A model generated the notes under the pieces. The model was not told the origin of the DNA, searched no databases, and was given only the letters and a program-made list of their open reading frames with translations. Shown here one piece after another: positions 18,221 through 27,803 of a DNA stretch of 64,000 bases (the first letter of the stretch is position 1; every line of letters starts with the position of its first letter). Location: NCBI RefSeq assembly GCF_037094685.1, contig NZ_CP146614.1, positions 2,356,001 to 2,420,000 on the forward strand. The letters are read 5' to 3'. Made by a program: the position numbers and the translations under genes. This stretch comes from Massilia sp. METH4. Lineage in GTDB: Bacteria > Pseudomonadota > Gammaproteobacteria > Burkholderiales > Burkholderiaceae_D.

Positions 18221-19753
18221 TTACAGGAACAGCTTGTAGACCGGATTGTGCGTCTCGTCCCAGTACCGGTAGCCCAGCGTGGCGAGGAACTTGCCGAACT
18301 CTTCCATCTCTTCCGGCGGGACTTGCAGCCCGATCAGGATGCGGCCCACGTCGCCGCCTTGCGAGCGGTAGTGGCACAGCGAGATGTTCCAGTTCGGCGC
18401 CATGCTGTCCAGGAAGCGCATCAGCGCGCCCGGGCGCTCGGGGAACTCGAAGCGGTACAGCAGTTCGTCGCGCGCCAGTGCGCTCTTGCCGCCGACCAGG
18501 TGGCGCAGGTGCGACTTGGCCAGTTCGTCATGCGTCAGGTCCAGCGTCTTGAAATCGTGTTCCTCGAAACGGCGCGCCAGCGCGCTCGATTCGCCGCGGT
18601 CGGCGATCTGCACGCCGACGAACACATGGGCCTGTTCCTGGTCGCTGATGCGGTAGTTGAACTCGGTCACGTTGCGCGGGCCGATCAGCGAGCAGAAGCG
18701 CTTGAAGCTGCCGCGCTGTTCGGCCATCGTCACGGCGAACACGGCTTCGCGGAATTCGCCCAGCTCGGCGCGCTCGGCCACGAAGCGCAGCCGGTCGAAG
18801 TTCATGTTCGCGCCGGACGTGATCGTGATCAGCGTCGCGTTCTGGATCGGGTTCTTGGTGAGCGCGGCGCGCTCGACGTAGGCCTTGGCACCGGCCACGG
18901 CCAGGGCGCCGGAAGGCTCGAGGATCGAGCGCGTATCGGTGAACACGTCCTTGATGGCCGCGCAGATCGCGTCGGTGTCCACGATGATCACATCATCCAC
19001 GTACTGCTGCGCGAGGCGGAAGGTTTCCTCGCCAACCAGGCGCACAGCGGTGCCGTCGGCGAACAGGCCCACGTCCGGCAAGGTGACGCGCTCGCCGGCC
19101 TTCAGGCTGCGGGCCATCGCGTCGGCATCGAACGTTTCGACGCCGATGATCTTGATGTCGGGGCGGATCTGCTTGATGTAGGCGGCCACGCCGGAGATCA
19201 GGCCGCCGCCGCCGATCGCCACGAACACGGCATGGATGGGGCCGGAATGCTGGCGCAGGATCTCCAGGCCGATCGTGCCCTGGCCGGCGATCACGTCCGG
19301 ATCGTCGAACGGGTGCACGAACGTGAGCTTCTGTTCCTGTTCCAGCGTGAGGGCATGGTGGTATGCATCGGTGTACGACTCGCCGTGCAGCACCACTTCC
19401 ACGTTGTCGCCGCCGCGCGCCTTCGCCGCCTGGATCTTCACGAGCGGGGTAGTGGTCGGCATCACGATGACGGCGCGGCAACCCATGCGTGCGGCGGACA
19501 GGGCCACGCCCTGCGCATGGTTGCCGGCCGAGGCGCAGATCACGCCGCGCTTCAACTGCGCATCCGACAGGTGGGCCATCTTGTTGTAGGCGCCGCGGAT
19601 CTTGAAGCTGAAAACGTCCTGAATATCCTCGCGCTTGAAGTAAATTCGGTTCTGGTAGCGCTGCGACAGGGTCGGCGCCAGCTCCAGCGGCGTTTCATGG
19701 GCAACGTCGTAGACGCGCGCGGTAAGGATCTTCTTCAGGTAGTCGGTAGTCAT
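18221..19753 (-). CDS. ilvA: Threonine ammonia-lyase, biosynthetic (IlvA)
   Basis: A 510-residue PLP enzyme that converts threonine to 2-oxobutanoate for isoleucine synthesis. The PLP lysine is Lys51 in SFKIRGAYNK, the glycine-rich phosphate-binding loop is AIGGGGLISG, and the C-terminal region (about 335-510) contains two ACT-like regulatory domains with ERPGALMRFL and IGLQVPPEEME. This architecture is that of the isoleucine-inhibited anabolic form rather than the short catabolic TdcB. It is read from ATG 19753. Confidence 0.94.
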   Translation of the reverse strand: MTTDYLKKILTARVYDVAHETPLELAPTLSQRYQNRIYFKREDIQDVFSFKIRGAYNKMAHLSDAQLKRGVICASAGNHAQGVALSAARMGCRAVIVMPTTTPLVKIQAAKARGGDNVEVVLHGESYTDAYHHALTLEQEQKLTFVHPFDDPDVIAGQGTIGLEILRQHSGPIHAVFVAIGGGGLISGVAAYIKQIRPDIKIIGVETFDADAMARSLKAGERVTLPDVGLFADGTAVRLVGEETFRLAQQYVDDVIIVDTDAICAAIKDVFTDTRSILEPSGALAVAGAKAYVERAALTKNPIQNATLITITSGANMNFDRLRFVAERAELGEFREAVFAVTMAEQRGSFKRFCSLIGPRNVTEFNYRISDQEQAHVFVGVQIADRGESSALARRFEEHDFKTLDLTHDELAKSHLRHLVGGKSALARDELLYRFEFPERPGALMRFLDSMAPNWNISLCHYRSQGGDVGRILIGLQVPPEEMEEFGKFLATLGYRYWDETHNPVYKLFL

Positions 19754-19887
19754 GGTCTTCGAACGGAGTGAATCCTGGCGGATGGCGGATGCGTGGCCTT
19801 GGCGACGGGTGACCGGAAGGGTTGCCGAAAGCTGCGCGAATAGAAACAGGATCGCATGGGTGGACGCGCCTGTTCATTCGTGCGGTA

Positions 19888-19912
19888 TTGACAGGGGTCG
19901 AAACATTATAAT
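19888..19912 (+). promoter_or_regulatory. Consensus TTGACA and TATAAT boxes with a short spacer before the YqaA-type gene
   Basis: TTGACA (19888-19893) and TATAAT (19907-19912) are both perfect consensus but only 13 bp apart, shorter than the usual 16-18. The TATAAT box overlaps an in-frame ATG at 19911, which argues that the downstream ATG 20010 is the real start. Confidence 0.4.
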
Positions 19913-20009
19913 GGCAAGCCTGAGCGCTTCGGCAAAACTTCATGTCATTACGCAAATTGACCCCGAACGATTCGCTTCCCCATCATCGACTCCGCATGAT
20001 CGAAACCGC

Positions 20010-20504
20010 ATGATCGAAAATGCCATTGCCTGGCTGCTGGCGTTCCTGGCGGCGCCGGAAGTGGGGTTGACGTCCGTCTTCATCATCGCCTTCGTTTCCG
20101 CGACCCTCGTTCCGCTCGGTTCCGAACCGGCCGTCTTTGCCGTTTGCAAGGCCAATCCCGACATGTTCTGGCCCGCCATCCTGGTGGCCACGTGCGGCAA
20201 TACGCTGGGCGGCATCGTCGATTACTGGATGGGCTATTACGCAAAGGAAGCGTTCGCGAAGGAGCGCGCAAGCCGCTGGTTCGGCTGGCTGTCGCACTAC
20301 GGCGCGAAGACGATGCTGCTGTCCTGGGTGCCCGCCATCGGCGATCCGCTGTGCACCCTGGGTGGCTGGCTGAAGCTGCCGTTCTGGCCCGCTGTCGGCT
20401 ATATGGCAATCGGCAAGTTCGCCCGTTACCTGACGATGACGGCCGCGCTGCTGTACATTCCGGACGGTTTTTGGCGCTCCCTGGCGCAGGCGCTGGGTGG
20501 TTGA
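20010..20504 (+). CDS. YqaA family (DedA/SNARE-associated) membrane protein
   Basis: A 164-residue inner-membrane protein with about four hydrophobic segments. The motifs FVSATLVPLGSEPAVF, TLGGIVDYWMGYYA and SWVPAIGDPLCTLGGWL are those of the YqaA branch of DedA-like proteins, which are linked to lipid flipping and membrane homeostasis. E. coli YqaA has about 142 residues. ATG 20010 is preferred to ATG 19911 because a TATAAT box overlaps the latter. It is divergent from ilvA. Confidence 0.82.
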   Translation: MIENAIAWLLAFLAAPEVGLTSVFIIAFVSATLVPLGSEPAVFAVCKANPDMFWPAILVATCGNTLGGIVDYWMGYYAKEAFAKERASRWFGWLSHYGAKTMLLSWVPAIGDPLCTLGGWLKLPFWPAVGYMAIGKFARYLTMTAALLYIPDGFWRSLAQALGG

Positions 20505-20733
20505 AACACTACACTTTATTTTCCCCCACCGGAATCAGCGCATTTTTTTGACGTTTAGACATGCTCGGACCGCATCGATTTCGTCATTTCCTGCTGTCAA
20601 CCAAATAATATCTTGTCACTTGACGCTCGGTTAACCCGGCAAGAAATAGGGCTGTTGGGGCGTGGTGCGCCGCAATAAGCTAAAATGGACCCCTTAGTGA
20701 TCCCATCAAGCGTCCTTGTCTTCCCCCCATAGA

Positions 20734-23700
20734 ATGAACGCCCCAGCACAAATCCAGGCCCTGCTCGCCGAATCGCCGGACGGCCACGCGCCGACCCGCC
20801 TGCGCGAAATCCCGTACAACTACACTTCGTTCTCCGACCGCGAGATCGTCATCCGCCTGTTGGGCGAGGAATCGTGGCAGCTGCTGGACGAGCTGCGCGG
20901 CGCGCGCCAGACCGGCCGCTCCGCCCGCATGCTGTACGAAGTGCTGGGCGATATCTGGGTGGTGCGCCGCAACCCCTACCTGCAGGACGACCTGCTGGAC
21001 AACCCGAAGCGCCGCCAGGCGTTGATCGACGCGCTGCATCACCGCCTCTCCGAGGTGGACAAGCGCCGCATGACGGTGGACGCGGGCGAATCGGGTGAGT
21101 CCGCCGCGCGCCGCGCCGCCAATGTCGAGAAGCTGCTGGCCGCCGCCAACAAGGCCGTGGCAGACTTCGGCGAGGAATTCCGCCAGATGTACGACCTGCG
21201 CAAGCGCGCGGTCAAGGTGCTGGGCCGCTATACGGCCAAGCACAATATCCGCTTCGACGGCATGAAGCGCATCACGCACGTGACCGACGCCACCGACTGG
21301 CGCGTCGAATACCCGTTCGTGGTGCTGACGCCGGACGCCGAGGATGAAATGGCCGGCCTGGTGAAGGGCTGCATCGAGCTCGGGCTGACGATCATCCCGC
21401 GCGGCGGCGGCACCGGCTACACGGGCGGCGCGATTCCGCTGACGCCCCTGTCGGCCGTGATCAACACGGAAAAACTGCTGCGCATCGACCCGGTGGAGAT
21501 GAAGGTCCTGCCGGGCCTGGAGCGCGATTACGCAACCATCTTCACGGAAGCGGGCGTGATCACGAACCAGGTGTCCGGCGCCGCCGAAAAGGCCGGCTTC
21601 GTGTTCGCGGTCGACCCCACGTCGGCGCACGCCTCGTGCATCGGCGGCAATATCGCCATGAACGCGGGCGGCAAGAAGGCCGTGCTGTGGGGCACGGCGC
21701 TGGACAACCTGGCATCGTGGCGCATGGTCGACCCGAACGGCGACTGGCTGGAAGTCACGCGCCTCGACCACAACCTGTCGAAGATCCACGATACGCCGCT
21801 GGCCCGCTTCAAGCTGGAATGGACGCACCCGAACGCGAAAGGCGAAGTGAAGGGCGCACCGTTCAAGACCGAGATCCTGGAGATCGAAGGCCGCAAGTTT
21901 CGCAAGGAAGGCCTGGGCAAGGACGTGACCGACAAATTCCTGGCCGGCCTGCCGGGCGTGCAGAAGGAGGGCTGCGATGGCCTGATCACGTCCGCCCGCT
22001 GGATCCTGCACAAGATGCCGAAGTTTACGCGCACCGTCTGCCTGGAGTTCTTCGGCCAGGCGCGCGATGCGATCCCTTCGATCGTGGAAATCAAGGATTA
22101 CCTGGACGGCCTGCCGGCCAAGGGCGAGCAGTTCGCCACGTTGCGCCTCGCCGGCCTGGAACACCTGGACGAGCGCTACCTGCGCGCCGTGGGCTATGCC
22201 ACCAAGTCCAAGCGCGGCGTGCTGCCGAAGATGGCGCTGTTCGGCGACATCGTGGGCGACAACGAGAATGCCGTGGCGCTGGCCGCGTCGGAAGTCGTGC
22301 GCCTGGCGAATACCCGCGTGGGCGAAGGCTTCGTGGCCGTCAGCCCCGAAGCGCGCAAGAAGTTCTGGCTCGACCGTGCCCGCACGGCGGCGATCGCCAA
22401 GCACACCAATGCGTTCAAGATCAACGAGGACGTCGTCATTCCGCTGAACCGGATGGGCGAGTACACGGACGGCATCGAGCGCATCAACGTCGAGCTGTCG
22501 ATCAAGAACAAGCTGCAACTGGCGCAGGCGCTGCGTGAATACTTCGAGGCCGGCAATCTCCCAGTCGGCAAGAGCGACGACGCCAGCGACGACCACGTGG
22601 GCGACGCTGAAATGCTGGGCGATCGCCCGCAGCAGGCCATCGCCTTGCTGGACGGGGTGCAGGACCGCTGGAGCTTCATCCTGGCGAACCTGGACAAGCC
22701 GCTGGCCGACGTGCGCGTGGACCTGATGGGCCTGGGCCTGGGCGAACTCGATCCCGCTTTCGCCGAGCGCCTGGGCCGCCAGCCGCACGCCACGCTGTTC
22801 GACGTGGTGCAGGACCGCACGGTGCGCATCAGCTGGAAAAACGAGATCCGCGCCGTGCTGCGCCAGATCTTCAATGGTGGCGCCTACCGCGCGATCCTCG
22901 AGCAAGCGCAGGAGATCCACAAGAAGATCCTGCGCGGCCGCGTGTTCGTGGCGCTGCACATGCACGCCGGCGACGGCAACGTGCACACCAACCTGCCGGT
23001 GAACTCGGACCACTACGAGATGCTGCAGGACGCGCACCAGGCCGTGGCCCGCATCATGAAGCTCGCGCGTTCGCTGAACGGCGTGATCTCGGGCGAGCAC
23101 GGCATCGGCATCACGAAGCTGGAATTCCTCACCGAGGACGAGATCGGCGACTTCCGCGACTACAAGCTGCGCGTGGACCCGGAAGGCCGCTTCAACAAGG
23201 GCAAGCTGCTGAACCTGCCGGGTATGAATGCGGACCTGCGCAATGCCTACACGCCATCCTTCGGCCTGATGGGCCACGAATCGCTGATCATGCAGCAAAG
23301 CGATATCGGCGACATCGCCAACAGCATCAAGGATTGCCTGCGCTGCGGCAAGTGCAAGCCGGTGTGCAATACGCACATCCCGCGCGCGAACATGCTGTAC
23401 TCGCCGCGCGACAAGATCCTGGCGACGTCGTCGCTGATCGAGGCGTTCCTGTACGAGGAACAGACCCGCCGCGGCATCTCGATCCGCCACTGGGAAGAAT
23501 TCGAGGACGTGGCCGACCACTGCACCGTGTGCCACAAGTGCGTGACGCCGTGCCCGGTGAACATCGACTTCGGCGACGTGTCGATGAACATGCGTAACCT
23601 GCTGCGCAAGATGGACAAGCGCTCGTTCCGTCCGGCCAAGGCGGCCACGATGTTCTTCCTGAACGCGACCGACCCCGGCACCATCGCGGCGGCGCGTACG

Positions 23701-24747
23701 GCGCTGGTGGGCGTGGGCGGCAAGGCGCAGCGCCTCGGCAACGAGGTGTTCAAGACCGTGGCGCGCGCACAGACGAAGGCGCCGCCGCCCACGACCGGCA
23801 AGCCGACCGTGCGCGAGCAGGTGATCCACTTCGTCAACAAGAAGATGCCGGGCAACCTGCCGAAGAAGACGGCGCGCGCGCTGCTGGACATCGAGGACGA
23901 CAAGATGATCCCGATCATCCGCGACCCGAAGAAGACCAACGCCAACACCGAGGCGGTGTTCTACTTCCCGGGCTGCGGTTCGGAGCGGCTGTTCTCGCAG
24001 GTGGGCCTGGCCACCCAGGCGATGCTGTGGGAAGTGGGCGTGCAGACCGTGCTGCCGCCGGGCTACCTGTGCTGCGGCTATCCGCAGCGCGGCGCCGGCG
24101 ACTACGACAAGGCCGAGAAGATGATGACGGATAACCGCGTGCTCTTCCACCGCATGGCGAACACGCTGAACTACCTGGACATCAAGACCGTCCTCGTGTC
24201 GTGCGGCACGTGCTACGACCAGCTGTCGACGTACGAATTCGAGAAGATCTTCCCCGGCTGCCGCATCATGGACATCCATGAATACCTGCTGGAGAAGGGC
24301 GTGAAGCTGGAAGGCGTGACGGGTACCCGCTACATGTACCACGATCCCTGCCACACGCCGATGAAGCAGCAGGACCCGTTGAAGACCGTGAACGCGCTGG
24401 TGCAGACGCATGACCAGGTGAAGATCGAGAAGAACGACCGCTGCTGCGGCGAGTCGGGCACGCTGGCCGTGACGCGGCCGGACATCTCCACGCAGGTGCG
24501 CTTCCGCAAGGAAGAGGAGATGGTCAAGGGTTCGGACAAGCTGCGCGCCGACGGCTTCGACGGCAACGTGAAGATTCTCACGAGCTGCCCGTCGTGCCTG
24601 CAGGGCCTGTCGCGCTACAACGAGGATTCGGGTACCACGGCCGACTACATCGTCGTGGAAATCGCCAAGAACCTGCTGGGCGAGAACTGGATGCCGGACT
24701 ACGTGAAGCGCGCCAACGACGGCGGCATCGAACGCGTGCTGGTGTGA
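20734..24747 (+). CDS. Large FAD-linked dehydrogenase fused to a heterodisulfide-reductase-like Fe-S module (DUF3683 family)
   Basis: A 1,337-residue multidomain protein. Residues 1-130 resemble DUF3683. A GlcD/Dld-type FAD-binding domain (about 197-335) follows, with [12 protein letters not shown], and an FAD-oxidase C-terminal domain to about 800 with [12 protein letters not shown] and [10 protein letters not shown]. Two 4Fe-4S motifs come next, [11 protein letters not shown] (about 868) and [12 protein letters not shown] (about 929), then two CCG/HdrB-like domains (about 1070-1300) with [20 protein letters not shown] and CCGESG. The plan is that of D-lactate or 2-hydroxyacid dehydrogenases passing electrons through Fe-S clusters to a membrane carrier. 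The substrate is not proven. ATG 20734 is preferred over TTG 20716. Confidence 0.88.
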   Translation: MNAPAQIQALLAESPDGHAPTRLREIPYNYTSFSDREIVIRLLGEESWQLLDELRGARQTGRSARMLYEVLGDIWVVRRNPYLQDDLLDNPKRRQALIDALHHRLSEVDKRRMTVDAGESGESAARRAANVEKLLAAANKAVADFGEEFRQMYDLRKRAVKVLGRYTAKHNIRFDGMKRITHVTDATDWRVEYPFVVLTPDAEDEMAGLVKGCIELGLTIIPRGGGTGYTGGAIPLTPLSAVINTEKLLRIDPVEMKVLPGLERDYATIFTEAGVITNQVSGAAEKAGFVFAVDPTSAHASCIGGNIAMNAGGKKAVLWGTALDNLASWRMVDPNGDWLEVTRLDHNLSKIHDTPLARFKLEWTHPNAKGEVKGAPFKTEILEIEGRKFRKEGLGKDVTDKFLAGLPGVQKEGCDGLITSARWILHKMPKFTRTVCLEFFGQARDAIPSIVEIKDYLDGLPAKGEQFATLRLAGLEHLDERYLRAVGYATKSKRGVLPKMALFGDIVGDNENAVALAASEVVRLANTRVGEGFVAVSPEARKKFWLDRARTAAIAKHTNAFKINEDVVIPLNRMGEYTDGIERINVELSIKNKLQLAQALREYFEAGNLPVGKSDDASDDHVGDAEMLGDRPQQAIALLDGVQDRWSFILANLDKPLADVRVDLMGLGLGELDPAFAERLGRQPHATLFDVVQDRTVRISWKNEIRAVLRQIFNGGAYRAILEQAQEIHKKILRGRVFVALHMHAGDGNVHTNLPVNSDHYEMLQDAHQAVARIMKLARSLNGVISGEHGIGITKLEFLTEDEIGDFRDYKLRVDPEGRFNKGKLLNLPGMNADLRNAYTPSFGLMGHESLIMQQSDIGDIANSIKDCLRCGKCKPVCNTHIPRANMLYSPRDKILATSSLIEAFLYEEQTRRGISIRHWEEFEDVADHCTVCHKCVTPCPVNIDFGDVSMNMRNLLRKMDKRSFRPAKAATMFFLNATDPGTIAAARTALVGVGGKAQRLGNEVFKTVARAQTKAPPPTTGKPTVREQVIHFVNKKMPGNLPKKTARALLDIEDDKMIPIIRDPKKTNANTEAVFYFPGCGSERLFSQVGLATQAMLWEVGVQTVLPPGYLCCGYPQRGAGDYDKAEKMMTDNRVLFHRMANTLNYLDIKTVLVSCGTCYDQLSTYEFEKIFPGCRIMDIHEYLLEKGVKLEGVTGTRYMYHDPCHTPMKQQDPLKTVNALVQTHDQVKIEKNDRCCGESGTLAVTRPDISTQVRFRKEEEMVKGSDKLRADGFDGNVKILTSCPSCLQGLSRYNEDSGTTADYIVVEIAKNLLGENWMPDYVKRANDGGIERVLV

Positions 24748-24754
24748 CGCGCGG

Positions 24755-25210
24755 ATGAACATGGGCTGCGATCTCTGCAAGCTGCTGGCGGCGCCCCCCG
24801 AAGGCGCCGCTGCCGGCACCATCATCTGGCGCGACGATGCCTTGAGCATCGTCGCCGTCGACGAGCCGGGCTACCCCGGCTTCACGCGCGTCGTATGGAA
24901 CGCGCACGTGAAGGAAATGACGGACCTGGCACCAGGCGAGCGCGATCGCGTCATGCGCGCCGTGTGGGCCGTGGAAGCGGCCCAGCGCGACGTGCTCGCG
25001 CCGCACAAGGTCAACGTGGCCAGCTTCGGCAACATGACCCCGCACGTGCACTGGCACGTGATCCCGCGCTATGCCGACGATGCGCACTTCCCGAATCCCA
25101 CGTGGGGCGCGCGGCAACGCGACCCCGACGCCGGCGCCGTCGCCGTGCGCACCGCGCTGCTGCCCGAGCTGCACGCCACGATCCGCGAACGCCTGAACGA
25201 ACCGGGTTGA
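24755..25210 (+). CDS. HIT family nucleotide hydrolase/transferase
   Basis: A 151-residue histidine-triad protein. The catalytic HxHxHxx motif is HVHWHVI at about 97-103 in NMTPHVHWHVIPRY, and CDLCK near the N-terminus is common in the family. Family members hydrolyse nucleotide phosphoramidates or dinucleotides. It starts 7 nt after the large dehydrogenase stop, and DUF971 follows 46 nt later, the standard order in Burkholderiales. Confidence 0.88.
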   Translation: MNMGCDLCKLLAAPPEGAAAGTIIWRDDALSIVAVDEPGYPGFTRVVWNAHVKEMTDLAPGERDRVMRAVWAVEAAQRDVLAPHKVNVASFGNMTPHVHWHVIPRYADDAHFPNPTWGARQRDPDAGAVAVRTALLPELHATIRERLNEPG

Positions 25211-25256
25211 ACGAACCGCGTTGAATGAACCTAGCTGACGAATCGAGCTGAACCCC

Positions 25257-25682
25257 ATGCCTACCTGCACTTCCCTGACCCTGCATAACAAGTCGCGCTA
25301 TCTCGAAATCACCTTCGATGACGGCGCATCGTTCAACATCCCGTACGAGCTGCTGCGCGTGTACTCGCCTTCGGCCGAAGTGCAGGGCCACGGCCCGGGC
25401 CAGGAAACGCTGCAGGTCGGCAAGCGCGACGTGGGCATCACCGACCTGGAGCCCGTCGGCCAGTACGCGCTCAAGCCGATCTTCACGGACGGCCACCAGT
25501 CCGGCCTGTACACATGGGAATACCTGTACGACCTGGGCGCGAACATGAACGCCCGCTGGCACGACTACATCGGCCGCCTGCACGCCGCCGGCTTCTTCGG
25601 CGACACCGGCCGCGAACCGGGCGCCGTGCTGCACGGCACCAGCACCCACACCCACCACGGCGGCTGCGGCCACCGGCACTAA
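25257..25682 (+). CDS. DUF971 protein (gamma-butyrobetaine hydroxylase-like N-terminal domain)
   Basis: A 141-residue protein with a DUF971 domain (about 5-110), recognisable from SRYLEITFDDG, IPYELLRVYSPSAEV and GLYTWEYLYDLG. The domain resembles the zinc-binding N-terminal part of gamma-butyrobetaine hydroxylase, but no oxygenase domain follows. The last 17 residues are rich in histidine (HGTSTHTHHGGCGHRH) and could bind Zn or Ni. In related genomes ubiE is the next gene; here it is 11 kb away. Confidence 0.85.
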   Translation: MPTCTSLTLHNKSRYLEITFDDGASFNIPYELLRVYSPSAEVQGHGPGQETLQVGKRDVGITDLEPVGQYALKPIFTDGHQSGLYTWEYLYDLGANMNARWHDYIGRLHAAGFFGDTGREPGAVLHGTSTHTHHGGCGHRH

Positions 25683-26030
25683 GTTTCCATGAACCGGGGT
25701 CTAACCCGTTTCCAGGAAATACAGTCATGTAGAACGGCTGCCCGGACCCCGGCGCAGCCGTTTTTCGTTGCGGATACGCTGCGGGGGACAGTCCCCCGGG
25801 GACTGTCCCCTGTTGTTTTGTCCCTCCGGGGACAGTCCCCTGTTGTTTTGCGACCAGCTCAGCGGTAGGGGTAAAGGGGCATCCAAGGCCGCTGGAACGA
25901 GAACATTCAGGCAAGATTCTGTTGCTGCCGGGCTACTTTTTTGCCGAAACGTAGCAGTGCGGCATTGTATGGAGCAGTGGGGCGGACGAGAATAATGATC
26001 GTTCGAAGTCCGTCTTTCCAGGAAGAGTCC
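25683..26030. other. 348-bp intergenic region at the left edge of the accessory block
   Basis: No gene is supported. The DUF971-proximal part carries an ACCGGGGTCTAACCCG-like palindrome (about 25694-25710). The middle holds the GGGGAC repeats (25783-25850). The MCP-proximal part has a Shine-Dalgarno (AGGAAGAG) just ahead of ATG 26031. Confidence 0.6.
25783..25850. repeat. GGGGAC(A/T)GTCCCC repeat cluster
   Basis: Three palindromic cores stand in a row: GGGGGACAGTCCCCC (25783-25797), GGGGACTGTCCCC (25798-25810) and GGGGACAGTCCCC (25828-25840). The last two are each followed by TGTTGTTTTG, making a direct repeat with a 30-bp period. Related GGGGTC/GGGGAC elements are at 44.5 kb. Confidence 0.85.
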
Positions 26031-27770
26031 ATGCCCAAACTTACCGTCCGTTTCAGCCTGATGGCGGCGCTGTGCCTGTTCACCGCGATGATCGCGATCG
26101 GCGCGGCGCTCGGCGTCTTCATGATCAACCGTTCCAACCACGCCCTGTCGCTGGTGCAGGACATCGCCACGGAAACCCAGGCGATCAACGAGGTGTACAA
26201 GGACACGACCCGCGCCCGCACGAGCCTCAATCGCGCCTATTCCGAGTCGAAGGAAGGCGCCCAGGGCCCGTCCACCGGCAATGCGATGGAAAATGTCGTC
26301 AAGTACCAGGACCAGATCCGCAAGGGCCGCGACGAGTTCGCGGCCAGCGCGCCGTCGTCGGGCACCGACCTGGCGTTGCGCAAGGAACTGATCGAGTCTG
26401 TCGAGCCGATGACCGCTGCCATCGACGAAGCCGCCGCCGCGCTGCGCAAGGGCGATTCCGCTACGTTCGCGGCGATCAGCAGCAAGCAGCTGGCGCCGGC
26501 CGGTGCGAAGTTCACCACCTTGCTGCAGAAGTTCCAGAAGCAGAACACCGAGCGCGGCGAGAAGCTGATTGCCGAGCGCGACGGCGAATACCGCATGGTG
26601 CTGTGGCTCGTGGCGCTCGGCCTGGGCGTCGCGCTGGCCATGGTGATCGGCATGCACGTCTTCCTGCGCAACCTGGTCATTGCTCCGCTCGAGCGTGCTG
26701 TCGACTTGCTCGATGGCGTCGCGCATGGCGACCTGACCGCCCGCGTCGACGTACAGGGCGACAATGAAATCGGGCGCCTGATGCGCGGCATCGCGAAGAT
26801 GCAGCAAAGCCTCATCGAGATGGTGGGCAATGTGCGCACCGGCGCCCAGGCGATCGGCTCGGCCGCGAACGAGGTGGCTCTCGGCAACCAGGACCTGTCG
26901 TCGCGCACCGAAAGCCAGGCCAGCGCACTGGAGGAAACGGCGGCCACGATGGAAGAGCTGACCAGCACCGTGCAAAGCACCGCCGACAACACCATGCAGG
27001 CGCGCGAGCTGGTGGAGCAGGCGTCCACCAAGGCAGTCGCCGGCGGCGCCGTGATGGGCCAGATGTCCGAGACGATGGCGGCGATCGACGCATCGTCGCG
27101 CAAGGTCGTCGACATCATCGGCGTGATCGACAGCATCGCGTTCCAGACCAACATCCTGGCGCTGAACGCCGCCGTGGAAGCGGCGCGTGCCGGCGAGCAG
27201 GGCCGCGGCTTCGCCGTGGTGGCCTCCGAGGTGCGGACGCTGGCGCAGCGCAGCGCGTCGGCTGCCAAGGAGATCAAGGCACTGATCGACGACTCCGTCG
27301 ACAAGGTCGGCTCCGGCAGCATGCTGGCCACTCAGGCCGCGCAGGCGATGAACGAGATGGTGACGAGCGTCGGGCGCGTGACCGGCATCGTGGTGGACAT
27401 CGCCGAAGCGAGCCGCGAGCAAAGCAACGGGATCGCCCAGGTGAACCAGTCGATCACGCAGATGGACGAAGTCACGCAGCGCAATGCCGCGCTGGTGGAA
27501 GAGGCGGCGGCCGCCACGCAGGCAATGCAGCACGAGACGCAGAACCTGCTGAACGCCGTGAGCGCATTCAAGCTGTCGAACGATGCCTTTGCCGCGCCCG
27601 CGCAGGCAGCGGCATCCGCACCGGCCAAGCCCGTTACTGTAAAACCGGCACTGCCGCGCGTGACGACAGCGCCGGCACCCAAGGCGCCGGCAGCCAAGGC
27701 AACGCCACCGCGCACGCAAAAGCCTGCCCCTGCCAAGGCGGCCGCAGCGGACGAGTGGGAAGAGTTCTAA
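26031..27770 (+). CDS. Methyl-accepting chemotaxis protein
   Basis: A 579-residue chemoreceptor with membrane helix 1 (about 8-29), a periplasmic four-helix-bundle ligand domain (about 30-187, Tar/4HB type), helix 2 (about 188-208), a HAMP domain (about 210-262) and a signalling domain. The signalling tip contains [20 protein letters not shown] and [19 protein letters not shown]. An Ala/Pro/Lys-rich linker leads to a C-terminal DEWEEF that resembles the xWxxF tether by which CheR and CheB dock. ATG 26031 follows AGGAAGAG; the frame upstream is open but lacks family character. Ligand unknown; the adjacent uptake genes suggest a nutrient, by inference. Confidence 0.92.
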   Translation: MPKLTVRFSLMAALCLFTAMIAIGAALGVFMINRSNHALSLVQDIATETQAINEVYKDTTRARTSLNRAYSESKEGAQGPSTGNAMENVVKYQDQIRKGRDEFAASAPSSGTDLALRKELIESVEPMTAAIDEAAAALRKGDSATFAAISSKQLAPAGAKFTTLLQKFQKQNTERGEKLIAERDGEYRMVLWLVALGLGVALAMVIGMHVFLRNLVIAPLERAVDLLDGVAHGDLTARVDVQGDNEIGRLMRGIAKMQQSLIEMVGNVRTGAQAIGSAANEVALGNQDLSSRTESQASALEETAATMEELTSTVQSTADNTMQARELVEQASTKAVAGGAVMGQMSETMAAIDASSRKVVDIIGVIDSIAFQTNILALNAAVEAARAGEQGRGFAVVASEVRTLAQRSASAAKEIKALIDDSVDKVGSGSMLATQAAQAMNEMVTSVGRVTGIVVDIAEASREQSNGIAQVNQSITQMDEVTQRNAALVEEAAAATQAMQHETQNLLNAVSAFKLSNDAFAAPAQAAASAPAKPVTVKPALPRVTTAPAPKAPAAKATPPRTQKPAPAKAAAADEWEEF

Positions 27771-27778
27771 GCCTCCCC

Positions 27779-27803
27779 GGCGGCGCCTCTCACTGGCGCC
27801 GCC
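27779..27803. terminator. Hairpin between convergent MCP and binding-protein genes
   Basis: A perfect 9-bp GC-rich stem (GGCGGCGCC / GGCGCCGCC) with a 7-nt loop covers the last codons and stop of the minus-strand gene. There is no T-run on either side, so it is at best a weak bidirectional terminator. Confidence 0.4.

Noticed and set aside
20680..24849. A 1,389-codon open frame opposite the large dehydrogenase
   Set aside because: Same reasoning: composition is that of an antisense shadow and it exactly mirrors a conserved gene.
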